Assembly (NCBI RefSeq): GCF_039539525.1
Contig: NZ_BAABDH010000104.1
Location: forward strand, 4,724-68,723
DNA from: Hymenobacter algoricola
GTDB lineage: Bacteria > Bacteroidota > Bacteroidia > Cytophagales > Hymenobacteraceae
Direction: 5' to 3'
DNA: 64,000 nucleotides
The notes below the pieces were generated by a model. The model had not been told where the DNA came from. It was given only the letters and a program-made list of their open reading frames with translations, and did not search any database. Below, piece after piece: positions 41,788-50,282 of this stretch. The position numbers were made by a program, and so were the translations under genes. Position 1 is the stretch's first letter; every line of letters begins with the position of its first letter.

Positions 41788-43152
41788 ATGCGCCGCGCCG
41801 CCGATACCCGGTTTCTGGTGAACGAGGCCCTGGGCCTGTTCAGCCGCCTGCAAACGGTCCGCTCGTTCGCGCTGGGCATGCCCATGGTGTTGGCCGCGGC
41901 GGTGTCGGCCCCGGCCCAGGCGGCCATTAACGCCCACCTGGCCCGCGTCGCCTTCGACCTGCGCCGCCGCCTGCTCGACTTTGTGGGCTGGGTCCGCAGC
42001 CCCGACAGCCAGAGCCTGACAGCCGAGAAGGCCCAGGCCCGCTTCGTGCTGCTCAAGCTGCGCTTCAACAACCTGCTCGACCAGGTCGACATCTTCGCCG
42101 ACGTCTTCAGCCAGCGCGGGGAGCACGTGACGGGCGTTTTCATCGCCGGCCTCGACGCGCTGGCCGAAGATGCCCTTGCCCTGCCGGGGCACTACTACGA
42201 GCCGCCGCCGCTGATCTGCTTCGTGGAGCGCGGGCACGGGGCCGCCATCCGCCGGGCGCGCACCCGCCTGCCCGGCGGCGACGACAACCCGGTGGGGGTC
42301 ATCCAGATTCCGCGGGAGCGGATGGTGGGCAGCGGCATTGCCTCGTCGCTGATTCACGAGGTAGGGCACCAGGGCTCCGAGCTGCTGAACCTGACGACCA
42401 CCCTGCGGGCCGAAATCGACCAGCGCGTGGCCCAGGGTGGGCCCCGGCAGGTGGGCTGGCAGCTGTACAGCCGCTGGCTCAACGAAATCCTGTCCGACTT
42501 CTGGGCCGTGGGGCACCTGGGAATCTCGGCCACCTACGGGCTGATGAGCGTGGTGAGCCTGCCCAGCTACTTCGTGTTCCGCATCGGCACCGACGGCCCC
42601 CACCCGTTTCCCTGGATCCGGGTGCAGATCAGCCTGGCCCTGGGCGAGCGGCTGCACCCGCACCCGCAGTGGGCGGCCCTGGCCGAGCAGTGGCAGCTGC
42701 TGTACCCCACCACCGGGCTGGCGGCCGACAAGCAGCAGCTCATCGGCCTGCTGCTCGGGCTGCTGCCCGACTTTGCCCAGCTGGTGTGCAACCATACCTC
42801 CCCCGCGCTGCGGGGGCAGCGTCTGGCCGACATCATGCCCGCTGCGGAGCGGCAGCCGGCCCGGCTGCAGGCCCTGTTCGGGCAGTGGCAGGCGCAGCCG
42901 GCCCTGCGCGAGCAGGTCGCTCCCTCCCTGGCCTTTGCCGTGGTGGGCCAGGCCAAGGCCGACGGCCGGATTACGGCCCCGCAGGAGTACCAGCTGCTGA
43001 CCAGCCTGCTCACCCGCTGGGCCCTGAACCGGGCCCGCACTTACGGCCTGCCGGCCCCCATGCCCGCCCTGGCCCGGCCGCTGCTCTCCACCAACGGCAC
43101 TCATTTTCACTCTCTAATTCCCTCTACCCATGAACCGCGAACTAATAATTGA
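41788..43152 (+). CDS. Island metalloprotease (HEVGH, gluzincin-like)
   Basis: A 454-residue soluble protein. The start is ATG at 41788 (a GTG precedes it directly). The zinc motif is SSLIHEVGHQGSELLNL (about residues 190-206); 38 residues after the second His comes WLNEILSDFWAVGHLG, which resembles the NExxSD third-ligand block of thermolysin-type (gluzincin) proteases. The N-terminal half is helical and unrecognised; the C-terminus has tandem Leu-rich helices. It could mature or clear the two acidic-leader proteins before it. The last 8 codons overlap the next gene by 23 bases and encode the tail STHEPRTNN, a read-through of the next leader. Confidence 0.75.
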   Translation: MRRAADTRFLVNEALGLFSRLQTVRSFALGMPMVLAAAVSAPAQAAINAHLARVAFDLRRRLLDFVGWVRSPDSQSLTAEKAQARFVLLKLRFNNLLDQVDIFADVFSQRGEHVTGVFIAGLDALAEDALALPGHYYEPPPLICFVERGHGAAIRRARTRLPGGDDNPVGVIQIPRERMVGSGIASSLIHEVGHQGSELLNLTTTLRAEIDQRVAQGGPRQVGWQLYSRWLNEILSDFWAVGHLGISATYGLMSVVSLPSYFVFRIGTDGPHPFPWIRVQISLALGERLHPHPQWAALAEQWQLLYPTTGLAADKQQLIGLLLGLLPDFAQLVCNHTSPALRGQRLADIMPAAERQPARLQALFGQWQAQPALREQVAPSLAFAVVGQAKADGRITAPQEYQLLTSLLTRWALNRARTYGLPAPMPALARPLLSTNGTHFHSLIPSTHEPRTNN

Positions 43153-45187
43153 CGCCAGCCAGGTGTCGTTGGGCGACAACTCGCTGCTGACCCTGGAGCT
43201 GAGCACCGAGGACAACGAGAAGTTTGTCAGCGACGTGCTGGGCAACTACTTCTCCATCCACTTTGTCTTCGACAGCCTGCAGCCCAACGGTCCGACGGTG
43301 GAATACCGGTGGGACTACACGCTCAAGGACGGCAAGCTGGTGCCGCCCCGGAAAGTGGCTTCCGAGTACGCCCTGTTCATCGACATCACCTACCCCGAGG
43401 CCAGCATCACGCTGCACCAGAAGAAGGGGCTGACGCTGACCTGGAACGTGAATACGTGGGAAGAGCTGGGCTCCAAGCTGATCAGCGGCTACTTCGTATC
43501 CCGCAAGTACAACGACCAGGACCAGCCCCGGGACGGCGACGACGCCGTGCCGGAGCAGTTCCGGGCCCTGGATTTCGGGCCCATGAAGGTGCGCGTGGTG
43601 GACGACACCACCGTGCGGCCCACCAAAGTGACCATGCAGGAGGCCCGGCGCGAGGACAGCCCCGACCAGGCCTTGTGGGTGCTCATCCGCAACCGCACCG
43701 TCAATTTCTCCCGCTACCGGGCCTTTATCGACAAGGTGATGTGCTCCCAGGAGCAGGACATGGTGGACCTGCGCCAGGATGCCCGGGCCCAGTACCTGCC
43801 CTTCTCCCGGGTGGCCTCCTACAGCCTGCTCAAGTATGCCACCGAAGCCTTCCTGATGCAGGAAACCGGCCTGGCCATCGACCGCACCACCTTCGGCCAG
43901 GACCGCGACGGGGGGGCGGGCAACCTGAACAAGGCCCCGGTGCGGGGCCTGGCCGCCCGCCGCGGCTCCGACTCCGGCCGCCTGGCCGGGGCCCGCATCG
44001 ACATCAACTCGCTCCGCAACGACTACCTCGAGCAGCTCGGCAACGACGACGGCAATGCCCAGGTGCTGCCCTACTTCAAGCTGATCCGGGAAAAGCTCTC
44101 CGAGGTGCCGCTGAAAACGGCCGACGAGCTGAACGGGGGGGCCTGCTACGGCATTCTTAAGTCGCGGCTGCAGGCCCCGCCGCTGATGGAGCTGATCTGG
44201 TCTTACTGGCACGAGGAAGGCGGGCTGGTGCAAACCATGAACGCCATCAGCCTGCGCTTCCAGAACGTGCGCCGCAACGGCGCGGGGCCCGACCCGCTGG
44301 CCAACCTCAACCTCGACCCGCTGCGTCCGCTGAGCAACCTGATCTGGGGCTTCATCGAGGATGAGCGGTTCCGGCAGACCATCAACCGCCGCAACCAGGA
44401 GTACAAGTACGAGTACGGCTACTCCCTGAAGGGCCGGGCCGTGCAGGACATTCCGGCGGCCGAGCACCGGTCCAACTTCCAGCGCGGCTTTCACAGCCTG
44501 CTGCGGGTGGCCATGGAGTTCTACCAGCAGGCCAACTTCACCACCGTCATTCCCGATGGCTTCCCCATCCTCAACCACCTGCGGGAAGTGCACCTGACCC
44601 TGGCCGAAGGCGCCCACAACCAGTACGGCGACCTGCCCTGGGCGGCCCGCGTGGAGATGCTGACCCAGCAGTGGCTGCTGGCCCGCCCCGAAATGCGGGA
44701 GTTCCTCGGCGGCCGCATCATGGTGCCCTACGCCGAGCCGTGGATGGACCGCGTCGACAACATGAAGCAGCTGCAGGGCTGGAACTCGACCAACATCTCC
44801 CACTTCCGCGACCTGGGCGTGTTTGGCGAGCAGCTGCTGCTCAGCATCCGCCACGGCGCCTGGAACGACCCCACGGTGGGGGCGGTGAATGCGGCCAACT
44901 GGGCCCACTACTGGCGCGAGGAAATCCAGCGCTACATCCACGCCTACCAGGCCGTGACAGGCATCGACATTGCCTCCGACATCGTGGATGCCCGCGTGAC
45001 CGTGCCTTCCAACGAGGACCGCTACCTGCAGCCCTCGGACCTGATTGACCGGCAGGTGGCCCAGCAGCAGCAGAAGAACGCGGGCCGGGGGCAGCTTTCC
45101 GCCGCTCCGCTGGCCAACGGGCTGGGGCAGATGCGGCCCGCCGCCGTGCCCATGTCGCGCAGTAATGGCAACGGCTACTCGGAATAA
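43130..45187 (+). CDS. Island protein D: 685-residue protein of unknown family
   Basis: 685 residues without signal peptide or membrane helices. The N-terminal part (about 1-165) is beta-rich (LGDNSLLTLELSTEDNEKFV, ALFIDITYPEASITLHQKKG) like a jelly-roll or C2-like fold. The rest is mainly helical with many aromatic residues (YWHEEGGLVQTMNAISLRFQ, YQQANFTTVIPDGFPILNHL). The tail is Gln/Asn-rich and probably disordered (VAQQQQKNAGRG). No catalytic motif was recognised; size and position suggest a structural or carrier part of the system. A good terminator follows, so the operon may be split here. Confidence 0.75.
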   Translation: MNRELIIDASQVSLGDNSLLTLELSTEDNEKFVSDVLGNYFSIHFVFDSLQPNGPTVEYRWDYTLKDGKLVPPRKVASEYALFIDITYPEASITLHQKKGLTLTWNVNTWEELGSKLISGYFVSRKYNDQDQPRDGDDAVPEQFRALDFGPMKVRVVDDTTVRPTKVTMQEARREDSPDQALWVLIRNRTVNFSRYRAFIDKVMCSQEQDMVDLRQDARAQYLPFSRVASYSLLKYATEAFLMQETGLAIDRTTFGQDRDGGAGNLNKAPVRGLAARRGSDSGRLAGARIDINSLRNDYLEQLGNDDGNAQVLPYFKLIREKLSEVPLKTADELNGGACYGILKSRLQAPPLMELIWSYWHEEGGLVQTMNAISLRFQNVRRNGAGPDPLANLNLDPLRPLSNLIWGFIEDERFRQTINRRNQEYKYEYGYSLKGRAVQDIPAAEHRSNFQRGFHSLLRVAMEFYQQANFTTVIPDGFPILNHLREVHLTLAEGAHNQYGDLPWAARVEMLTQQWLLARPEMREFLGGRIMVPYAEPWMDRVDNMKQLQGWNSTNISHFRDLGVFGEQLLLSIRHGAWNDPTVGAVNAANWAHYWREEIQRYIHAYQAVTGIDIASDIVDARVTVPSNEDRYLQPSDLIDRQVAQQQQKNAGRGQLSAAPLANGLGQMRPAAVPMSRSNGNGYSE

Positions 45188-45201
45188 GGCCCCGCGGATA
45201 A

Positions 45202-45248
45202 CAAAACCCGGCCCGGCGGCGGTGCGAAGCCGTCCGGGCTGGGTTTTG
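45202..45248 (+). terminator. Terminator inside the island
   Basis: Stem CAAAACCCGGCCCGG with near-exact complement ending GGGTTTTG, 15 bases after the stop of the 685-residue gene. It would separate the first half of the island from the PLP-enzyme half. Confidence 0.7.
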
Positions 45249-45335
45249 GTGCCCGGCTCCCCGCCGCTGGCGGCCGAACCCAGCTCTGCTGCCTGCCCAC
45301 CCGACCTGATGCGCTCATCCCCCCGCCCTGCTGCC

Positions 45336-46457
45336 ATGCTCGACTTCACCTCGGCCCTCTATCTGGGCACCCCGCGCTTGTCGGTGCCGGCCGGGCTGGC
45401 CCTGACCACGGGCTACCCGGCCGCGCTGCAGGAGCCGGGCTGGCACCGGCGGGTGGCGGCGGCAGTGGCCCGGCGTCAGGGGCTGGAAACCGGGTTGCTG
45501 GCGCCCTCCACGCTGCATTTGTTCTGGGACGTGCTCACGCTGGCGCCCGCCGCCGCGGTGATATTCGTAGATGAAGCCATGTACCCGGTCGGCCAGTGGG
45601 GAGCTTCCCGGGCCTTGCTGCGGGGCCTGCCGGTGGTGGCCTTTGCCGCCGACAACCTGCCCGACCTGCGCCGTCGCCTGCTCACCTACCGCCAGCAGGG
45701 CCGCACGCCCTGGCTGCTCACCGACGGCTGGCGGCTGGCCCAGGGTCCTGCTCCGCTAAGCGCCTACCTGAACCTGCTGCGTCCCGATCCGCGCAGCGTG
45801 CTGCTGCTCGACGACACCCAGGCGTTTGGGGTCGTGGGGGCGGCGCCCACGCCCGAACGGCCCCTGGGGCAGGGTGGGGGCGGCACGCTGCCGTACCTGG
45901 GCCTGCGGGGGCCGGGTATTCTCAGCATCACTTCCCTGGCGAAGGGACTCGGAGTGCCCGTGGCGGTGCTGGCCGGCAGCCGCGCCTGGCTGGCGCGGTT
46001 TGGCCGCCACGCCGCCACGCGGGTGCACAGCAGCCCGGTGTCGAACTGGCACGCCTGGGCCGCCGGACAGGCCCTGACGCGGGATGCCGCCGGGGCCGGC
46101 GACCAGGCCCGGCACCAGCTGGGCCGCCGTATCGGGGAGCTGCGCGCGGCGCTGGCGGGCTGGCCGCTCAGCGGGGGCTGGTTTCCGGTGCAGAAGCTGC
46201 TGCTGCCCACTGCCGGGGCCGTGCTGTGCCTGCAGCACTACCTGGAGCAGCGCGGTGTCCGGGCCCTGCTGCTGGCCGATGCCCGGCGGCCCACTGTGCC
46301 CCAGCTGGCGTTCTGCCTGCGCGCCGACCATTCCGCCGCCGACGTAGCCCGCCTGGCCGGTCACCTGCTGGCCTGGGCCGCCGCCCCGCCGCCCCCGGCC
46401 CCGTCTTCTTCGAATTCTCTCAACTCTCTTCGCCATGAATACGACGCTCAATCGTGA
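45336..46457 (+). CDS. Island PLP enzyme, alpha-oxoamine synthase-like
   Basis: A 373-residue fold-type I aminotransferase-like enzyme of the BioF/KBL/ALAS group, which condenses an amino acid with an acyl-CoA. The start at 45336 (MLDFTSALYLGTP) looks family-typical; an ATG at 45309 in the same frame would add 9 residues. Seen: the PLP-Asp block SVLLLDDTQAFGVVG (about residues 155-169), where the His of the usual DEAH/DDAH is Gln, and the Schiff-base Lys in ITSLAKGLGVPVAVLAGS (about 198-215). The C-terminal small domain is shortened. The end runs into a Pro/Ser/Asn-rich tail that overlaps the next start by 23 bases. Confidence 0.8.
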   Translation: MLDFTSALYLGTPRLSVPAGLALTTGYPAALQEPGWHRRVAAAVARRQGLETGLLAPSTLHLFWDVLTLAPAAAVIFVDEAMYPVGQWGASRALLRGLPVVAFAADNLPDLRRRLLTYRQQGRTPWLLTDGWRLAQGPAPLSAYLNLLRPDPRSVLLLDDTQAFGVVGAAPTPERPLGQGGGGTLPYLGLRGPGILSITSLAKGLGVPVAVLAGSRAWLARFGRHAATRVHSSPVSNWHAWAAGQALTRDAAGAGDQARHQLGRRIGELRAALAGWPLSGGWFPVQKLLLPTAGAVLCLQHYLEQRGVRALLLADARRPTVPQLAFCLRADHSAADVARLAGHLLAWAAAPPPPAPSSSNSLNSLRHEYDAQS

Positions 46458-48780
46458 TGCTGCAGCGGCCGCCGGAGTGCTGGCTACTGTTTATACCCGG
46501 GCGGGCCGCGCGCTGCGGGTGCCGCTGCAAGGGGCCGGGCCGGGCCGCCCGCCGGGGTGCGTGCGCCACCCCGAGCAGCAGTTTATGCGCTGGTTCAACC
46601 GGCAGGTGGCGGCCAACCCGGGCTTTTCGCAGCAGGTGAAAAGCATCCTGCTCGTCGTCGGCCACCAGGAGTGCACCAGCTGCCAGCAGGCCCTGGTGCG
46701 GTTTCTGCGCCGCTTCAAGCTCGGCCACCGTCTGCGCCTGCTGGCCGCCGACGCCGCGGCGGGCTGCGGCTGCGCCCACTGCCAAACGCCCGGCTCCCGA
46801 CCCCCGCAGGAGGAAGAGCTGAGCGGCGAAGTCGGGCGCCCTGGGCGGGTCGTGGGCCGGGGTATCGGGCTCTTGGGGCGCCGGGCCCGCACCCGAACGC
46901 TGGTGCGGCCGGGTGGGCCCGTGATGGGAGGGAGGCGCGCCCTGTTTGCCGCCCCGGCGCCGGCTGCCTGCGCTACGCCGGCCGGACCCCGGCCCACGCT
47001 GCGCCTTGGGGCCCGCGGCGAGCTGGTGCGCCACCTGCAGTGCCGCCTGAATTTTCACCGCGTCAACCTCCCCCAGCCCCTGGTGGAAGACGGCGACTGG
47101 GGCAGCAAAACCCAGGCCGCCGTGCGCCGCTTCCAGCAGGGCAAGGGCCTGGCCGCAGATGCTGTGGTGGGCCCCCAAACCTGGGCTCAGCTGGATGGCA
47201 GCCCCCCGGTAGCGCCCCCGGTAACGCCCCCAGCTCCCGGCACCACTACCAGCGTGAGTCAGGTGCGCTTCCGCAGCGGGGCCGATATCAACGCCTTTTT
47301 TCTCGCCAAAACCGGGCAGGACTTCGTCGACTGGTTTCGGGGCCGGGTGGGTGGGCGCGGAGCCTGGGTTAACCGCCACCAGAGCGCCGTGACGATGCCC
47401 GCCACGGCCGCGGTGAAGCAGCGGTTTGAACGCTTCTGGGACGGTATTCCGCTGGTCTTCAACTCGCCCCAGATCAACTTTGCGCAGTTTGCCGCCCTGC
47501 AAAGCATCATCATCAACGAAACCGGCGGGCAGATGCAGCCCCTGGCCGAGCGGGTCGGCACCGCCGGCCATCCCGGCATTGCGTACGCCTTCGACCAGAT
47601 TCCGAAGCGGAAGGTTTCCTACAATAAAAAGCCCAACAACACGGCCTACGCGCTGTTCAATGACCCGGACTACATCCGGGCCCACGGGCAGAAGGCGCTG
47701 GCCAGCCGCCTGGTGAGCACCCAGGACGGCCGCTGGGCCGGCGCGGCGTATCCGGTCGGGGACTTCCCGACCAGCCCCGACCCGGCCGTTACCGGCTTCG
47801 TGCTCGAAGCCGACTTCTACAAGTTCCGCGGGCGCGGCTACATCCAGACCACTTGGCGCAACGCCTACGAGCGGCTGATTCGCACCCTGCAGGGCTACAC
47901 CGGCTCCGACGCCATTATGCTGGGCTACCGTCGCGCGTGGCAGAACCTGGCCCCGGCCGCCGCGGCCACCAAATCTTCGAACGACGACTGGGATACGCTG
48001 TTTATGCAAAGCCCCGAGTTTAGCCTGACGGCCCTCAGGGTGTTTTTCGGCAGCAAGTCCGATAGCATCAACCACGCCGCCGTGGGCGACTGGACCAGCA
48101 TCCGGCAGGTGGCCCGCGACGTGATGGGCACCCAGGCCTACATGAACCTGTTTGAGGCCCGGGTGCGCCAGCTCTTCGCTACGCTCGGGGCAGCCCCGGC
48201 CCCGGTTGGCCCAGCACCCGGGCCCGGAAGTGGTACGGTACCGGTACCCGCGGCCACTACGGGCGAAACGGCCCGGCGCGAGGCCATCATCCACCACGCC
48301 CGGCGCATGATGGCCCCGCCCACTATTGAAGCCAAGCTGCGCGACGAAAACGGCTTCCGCAAGGGCTGGCGGCAGCTCAAGGCCATTTTTGAGCTCGCCG
48401 CCCCGGCCTATATCCGGCCGGGCTGGGAGGAAGCCAACCTCAAGCGCAGCGTGAGCGTGAGCAACCAGGCGGGCATTCCCCACTGGTGCGGGATTTTTGC
48501 GGTGTGGGCCACCAGGGCCGCCGGGCTGAACGTGGGCACCTGGCAGATTGGGACGGGCATCAGCCGCACGCCGGGGTTCCGCCAGATCAGCCCGGCCCAG
48601 GTGAAAAAAGGGGATGTGGGCTATGTCAACCAGCCGTTTCAGCACCACTTTCTCGTGCGCGAAGTGCACCCCGACGGCACCATCGACACCATCGACGGCA
48701 ACTCGGCCGGCACCAGCACGGTGAGTACCAAGAGCCGGGTGCCCCTGCGCAGTATCGACCTGTTTTTCTCCGCTTTCTAG
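46435..48780 (+). CDS. Island effector-like peptidoglycan hydrolase
   Basis: 781 residues, no signal peptide. (1) Residues about 15-105 look like a deaminase fold: strands, then RHPEQQFMRWF (His45, Glu47), the strand SILLVVGHQ and ECTSCQQAL (Cys80, Cys83). (2) A Cys-rich linker (CGCAHC) and Arg-rich region. (3) A peptidoglycan-binding domain, about 190-260 (LRLGARGELVRHLQCRLNF, DGDWGSKTQAAVRRFQ). (4) A lysozyme/GH19-like domain, about 280-590, with Glu in IIINETGGQM and FRGRGYIQTTWRNAYERL. (5) A CHAP-like domain, about 620-781 (GIPHWCGIFAVWATRAAG; HHFLVREVHPDGTIDTIDGN). It is probably a wall-degrading protein; the deaminase part is unusual at the N-terminus. Confidence 0.8.
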   Translation: MNTTLNRDAAAAAGVLATVYTRAGRALRVPLQGAGPGRPPGCVRHPEQQFMRWFNRQVAANPGFSQQVKSILLVVGHQECTSCQQALVRFLRRFKLGHRLRLLAADAAAGCGCAHCQTPGSRPPQEEELSGEVGRPGRVVGRGIGLLGRRARTRTLVRPGGPVMGGRRALFAAPAPAACATPAGPRPTLRLGARGELVRHLQCRLNFHRVNLPQPLVEDGDWGSKTQAAVRRFQQGKGLAADAVVGPQTWAQLDGSPPVAPPVTPPAPGTTTSVSQVRFRSGADINAFFLAKTGQDFVDWFRGRVGGRGAWVNRHQSAVTMPATAAVKQRFERFWDGIPLVFNSPQINFAQFAALQSIIINETGGQMQPLAERVGTAGHPGIAYAFDQIPKRKVSYNKKPNNTAYALFNDPDYIRAHGQKALASRLVSTQDGRWAGAAYPVGDFPTSPDPAVTGFVLEADFYKFRGRGYIQTTWRNAYERLIRTLQGYTGSDAIMLGYRRAWQNLAPAAAATKSSNDDWDTLFMQSPEFSLTALRVFFGSKSDSINHAAVGDWTSIRQVARDVMGTQAYMNLFEARVRQLFATLGAAPAPVGPAPGPGSGTVPVPAATTGETARREAIIHHARRMMAPPTIEAKLRDENGFRKGWRQLKAIFELAAPAYIRPGWEEANLKRSVSVSNQAGIPHWCGIFAVWATRAAGLNVGTWQIGTGISRTPGFRQISPAQVKKGDVGYVNQPFQHHFLVREVHPDGTIDTIDGNSAGTSTVSTKSRVPLRSIDLFFSAF

Positions 48781-48848
48781 CGAAAGCAGCCCTGTTGCCG
48801 CCCCGGCATCCCCGACTTCTTTACCCCGCTTTTGTAGGTCCGAAGCCC

Positions 48849-50282
48849 ATGAATACTCAGTTTGTGCGGGAGCTCCAGCAGCTGGTGGCTTTTCCGAGCA
48901 TCAGCACCGACCCGCAGTATACCGGGGCCGTGCGGGCCTGCGCGGCGTGGCTGGCCGGCCACCTGCGCGGCATCGGCCTCGACGGCGTGCAGCTGTTTGA
49001 AACGCCGGGGCACCCCATCGTCTTCGCCCAGAAGCTGGTGGGTGCCCACTGCCCCACGCTGCTCATCTACGGGCACTACGATGTGCAGCCCGTGGCGCCG
49101 GCCGCCGCCTGGACGGTACCGCCCTTCGGAGCCGTTATCCGCGGCCCGCGCCTCTACGGCCGCGGGGCTTCCGACGATAAGGGGCAGCTGTTTACCCACG
49201 TCAAGGCCCTGCAGCTGCTGCTGGAAAGTGGCCGGCCGCTGCCGCTGAATGTGAAGCTGGTGCTGGAAGGAGAGGAGGAAATCGGCAGCCCCAACCTGGG
49301 CGCTTTCGTCCGCCGGCACCGCCGCCTGCTCCGGGCCGACTGGGCCGTGCTTTCCGACACCAATCTGCTTTCCCTCGACCAGCCGGCCCTGACCTACGGC
49401 CTGCGCGGGGCCTTTGCCGCCGAGCTCACCGTGCGGGGGCCGCGCGCCGAGCTGCACTCGGGCGTGTTCGGGGGCGCCGTGCTCAACCCCTTGCAGGCCC
49501 TGGCCGGAATGCTGGCGGCCCTGCACGACGAGGCCGGCCGCGTGGCCATTCCCGGCTTCTATGATGCAGTGGTGGCAGCTTCCGCCGCCGAGCGGGCCTA
49601 CCTGCGCCGCTACGGCCCGGCCGATGCCCGGCTGCTGCGCGACGCCGGGGTCGAGCAGGGGTGGGGCGAGGCTGGCTACAGCCCGTATGAGCGGACCGTG
49701 CTGCGGCCCTCGCTCAGCATCACGGGGCTGAGCGGCGGCTACCAGGGGGCGGGGCTGAAGTCGGTGGTGCCGGCCCAGGCCAGCGCCAAGCTCAGCTTCC
49801 GGTTGGCGCAGGGACAGGACCCGCACCAGGTAGAGCAGCAGCTGCGGGCCTTCGTGCGCCGGCACACGCCCCCGCCGGTGCAGGCCACGCTCCGCGCCCA
49901 GCTCTACGCCCCGCCCTACGCCGTGGCCCCGGCGCACCCGGTGATGCGGGCCGCCGGGCGGGCCTATGCCGAGGGCTTTGGGCGGGCGCCGGTGCTGCAG
50001 CGCTCGGGCGGCACCATTCCGGTGGTCAGCCTTTTCGAAGAGCACCTGGGCATTCCCACGGTGCTGATGGGCTTCGGCCTGCCCGACGACGGGAAGCACG
50101 GCCCCGATGAGTTCCTGCACCTGACCAATTTCTGGCGCGGCATCCGCACCAGCCTGGCTTTTTTGCGCCAGCTGGGCCAGCTCACTCCTTCTTTTTCTTC
50201 GCCATGCTCATCATCGACTGCCACTGCCACGCCGGCCAGGGCGACGGCCTCACCGGCCCCTGGGACACCGACGCGCCGCTGA
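48849..50282 (+). CDS. Island M20 family metallopeptidase
   Basis: A 477-residue zinc peptidase of the M20/ArgE-DapE group. The start at 48849 gives the family-typical MNTQFVRELQQLVAFPSIS. Metal-site motifs are LIYGHYDVQPV (about residues 74-84), GRGASDDKGQ (about 105-114) and EGEEEIGSPNLGAF (about 141-154); the dimerization domain contains HSGVFGGAVLNPLQALAG. It ends normally near residue 445 (AFLRQLGQL) but no stop occurs; a 32-residue Ser/Thr/Ala/Pro tail overlaps the next gene by 79 bases. In the island it may hydrolyse a small peptide or N-acyl amino acid. Confidence 0.88.
   Translation: MNTQFVRELQQLVAFPSISTDPQYTGAVRACAAWLAGHLRGIGLDGVQLFETPGHPIVFAQKLVGAHCPTLLIYGHYDVQPVAPAAAWTVPPFGAVIRGPRLYGRGASDDKGQLFTHVKALQLLLESGRPLPLNVKLVLEGEEEIGSPNLGAFVRRHRRLLRADWAVLSDTNLLSLDQPALTYGLRGAFAAELTVRGPRAELHSGVFGGAVLNPLQALAGMLAALHDEAGRVAIPGFYDAVVAASAAERAYLRRYGPADARLLRDAGVEQGWGEAGYSPYERTVLRPSLSITGLSGGYQGAGLKSVVPAQASAKLSFRLAQGQDPHQVEQQLRAFVRRHTPPPVQATLRAQLYAPPYAVAPAHPVMRAAGRAYAEGFGRAPVLQRSGGTIPVVSLFEEHLGIPTVLMGFGLPDDGKHGPDEFLHLTNFWRGIRTSLAFLRQLGQLTPSFSSPCSSSTATATPARATASPAPGTPTRR

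Noticed and set aside
40810..45349. Long minus-strand frames of 766 and 735 codons
   Set aside because: Antisense to the island genes and low complexity (His/Val/Gly/Gln-rich), as expected for GC-skewed codon use.
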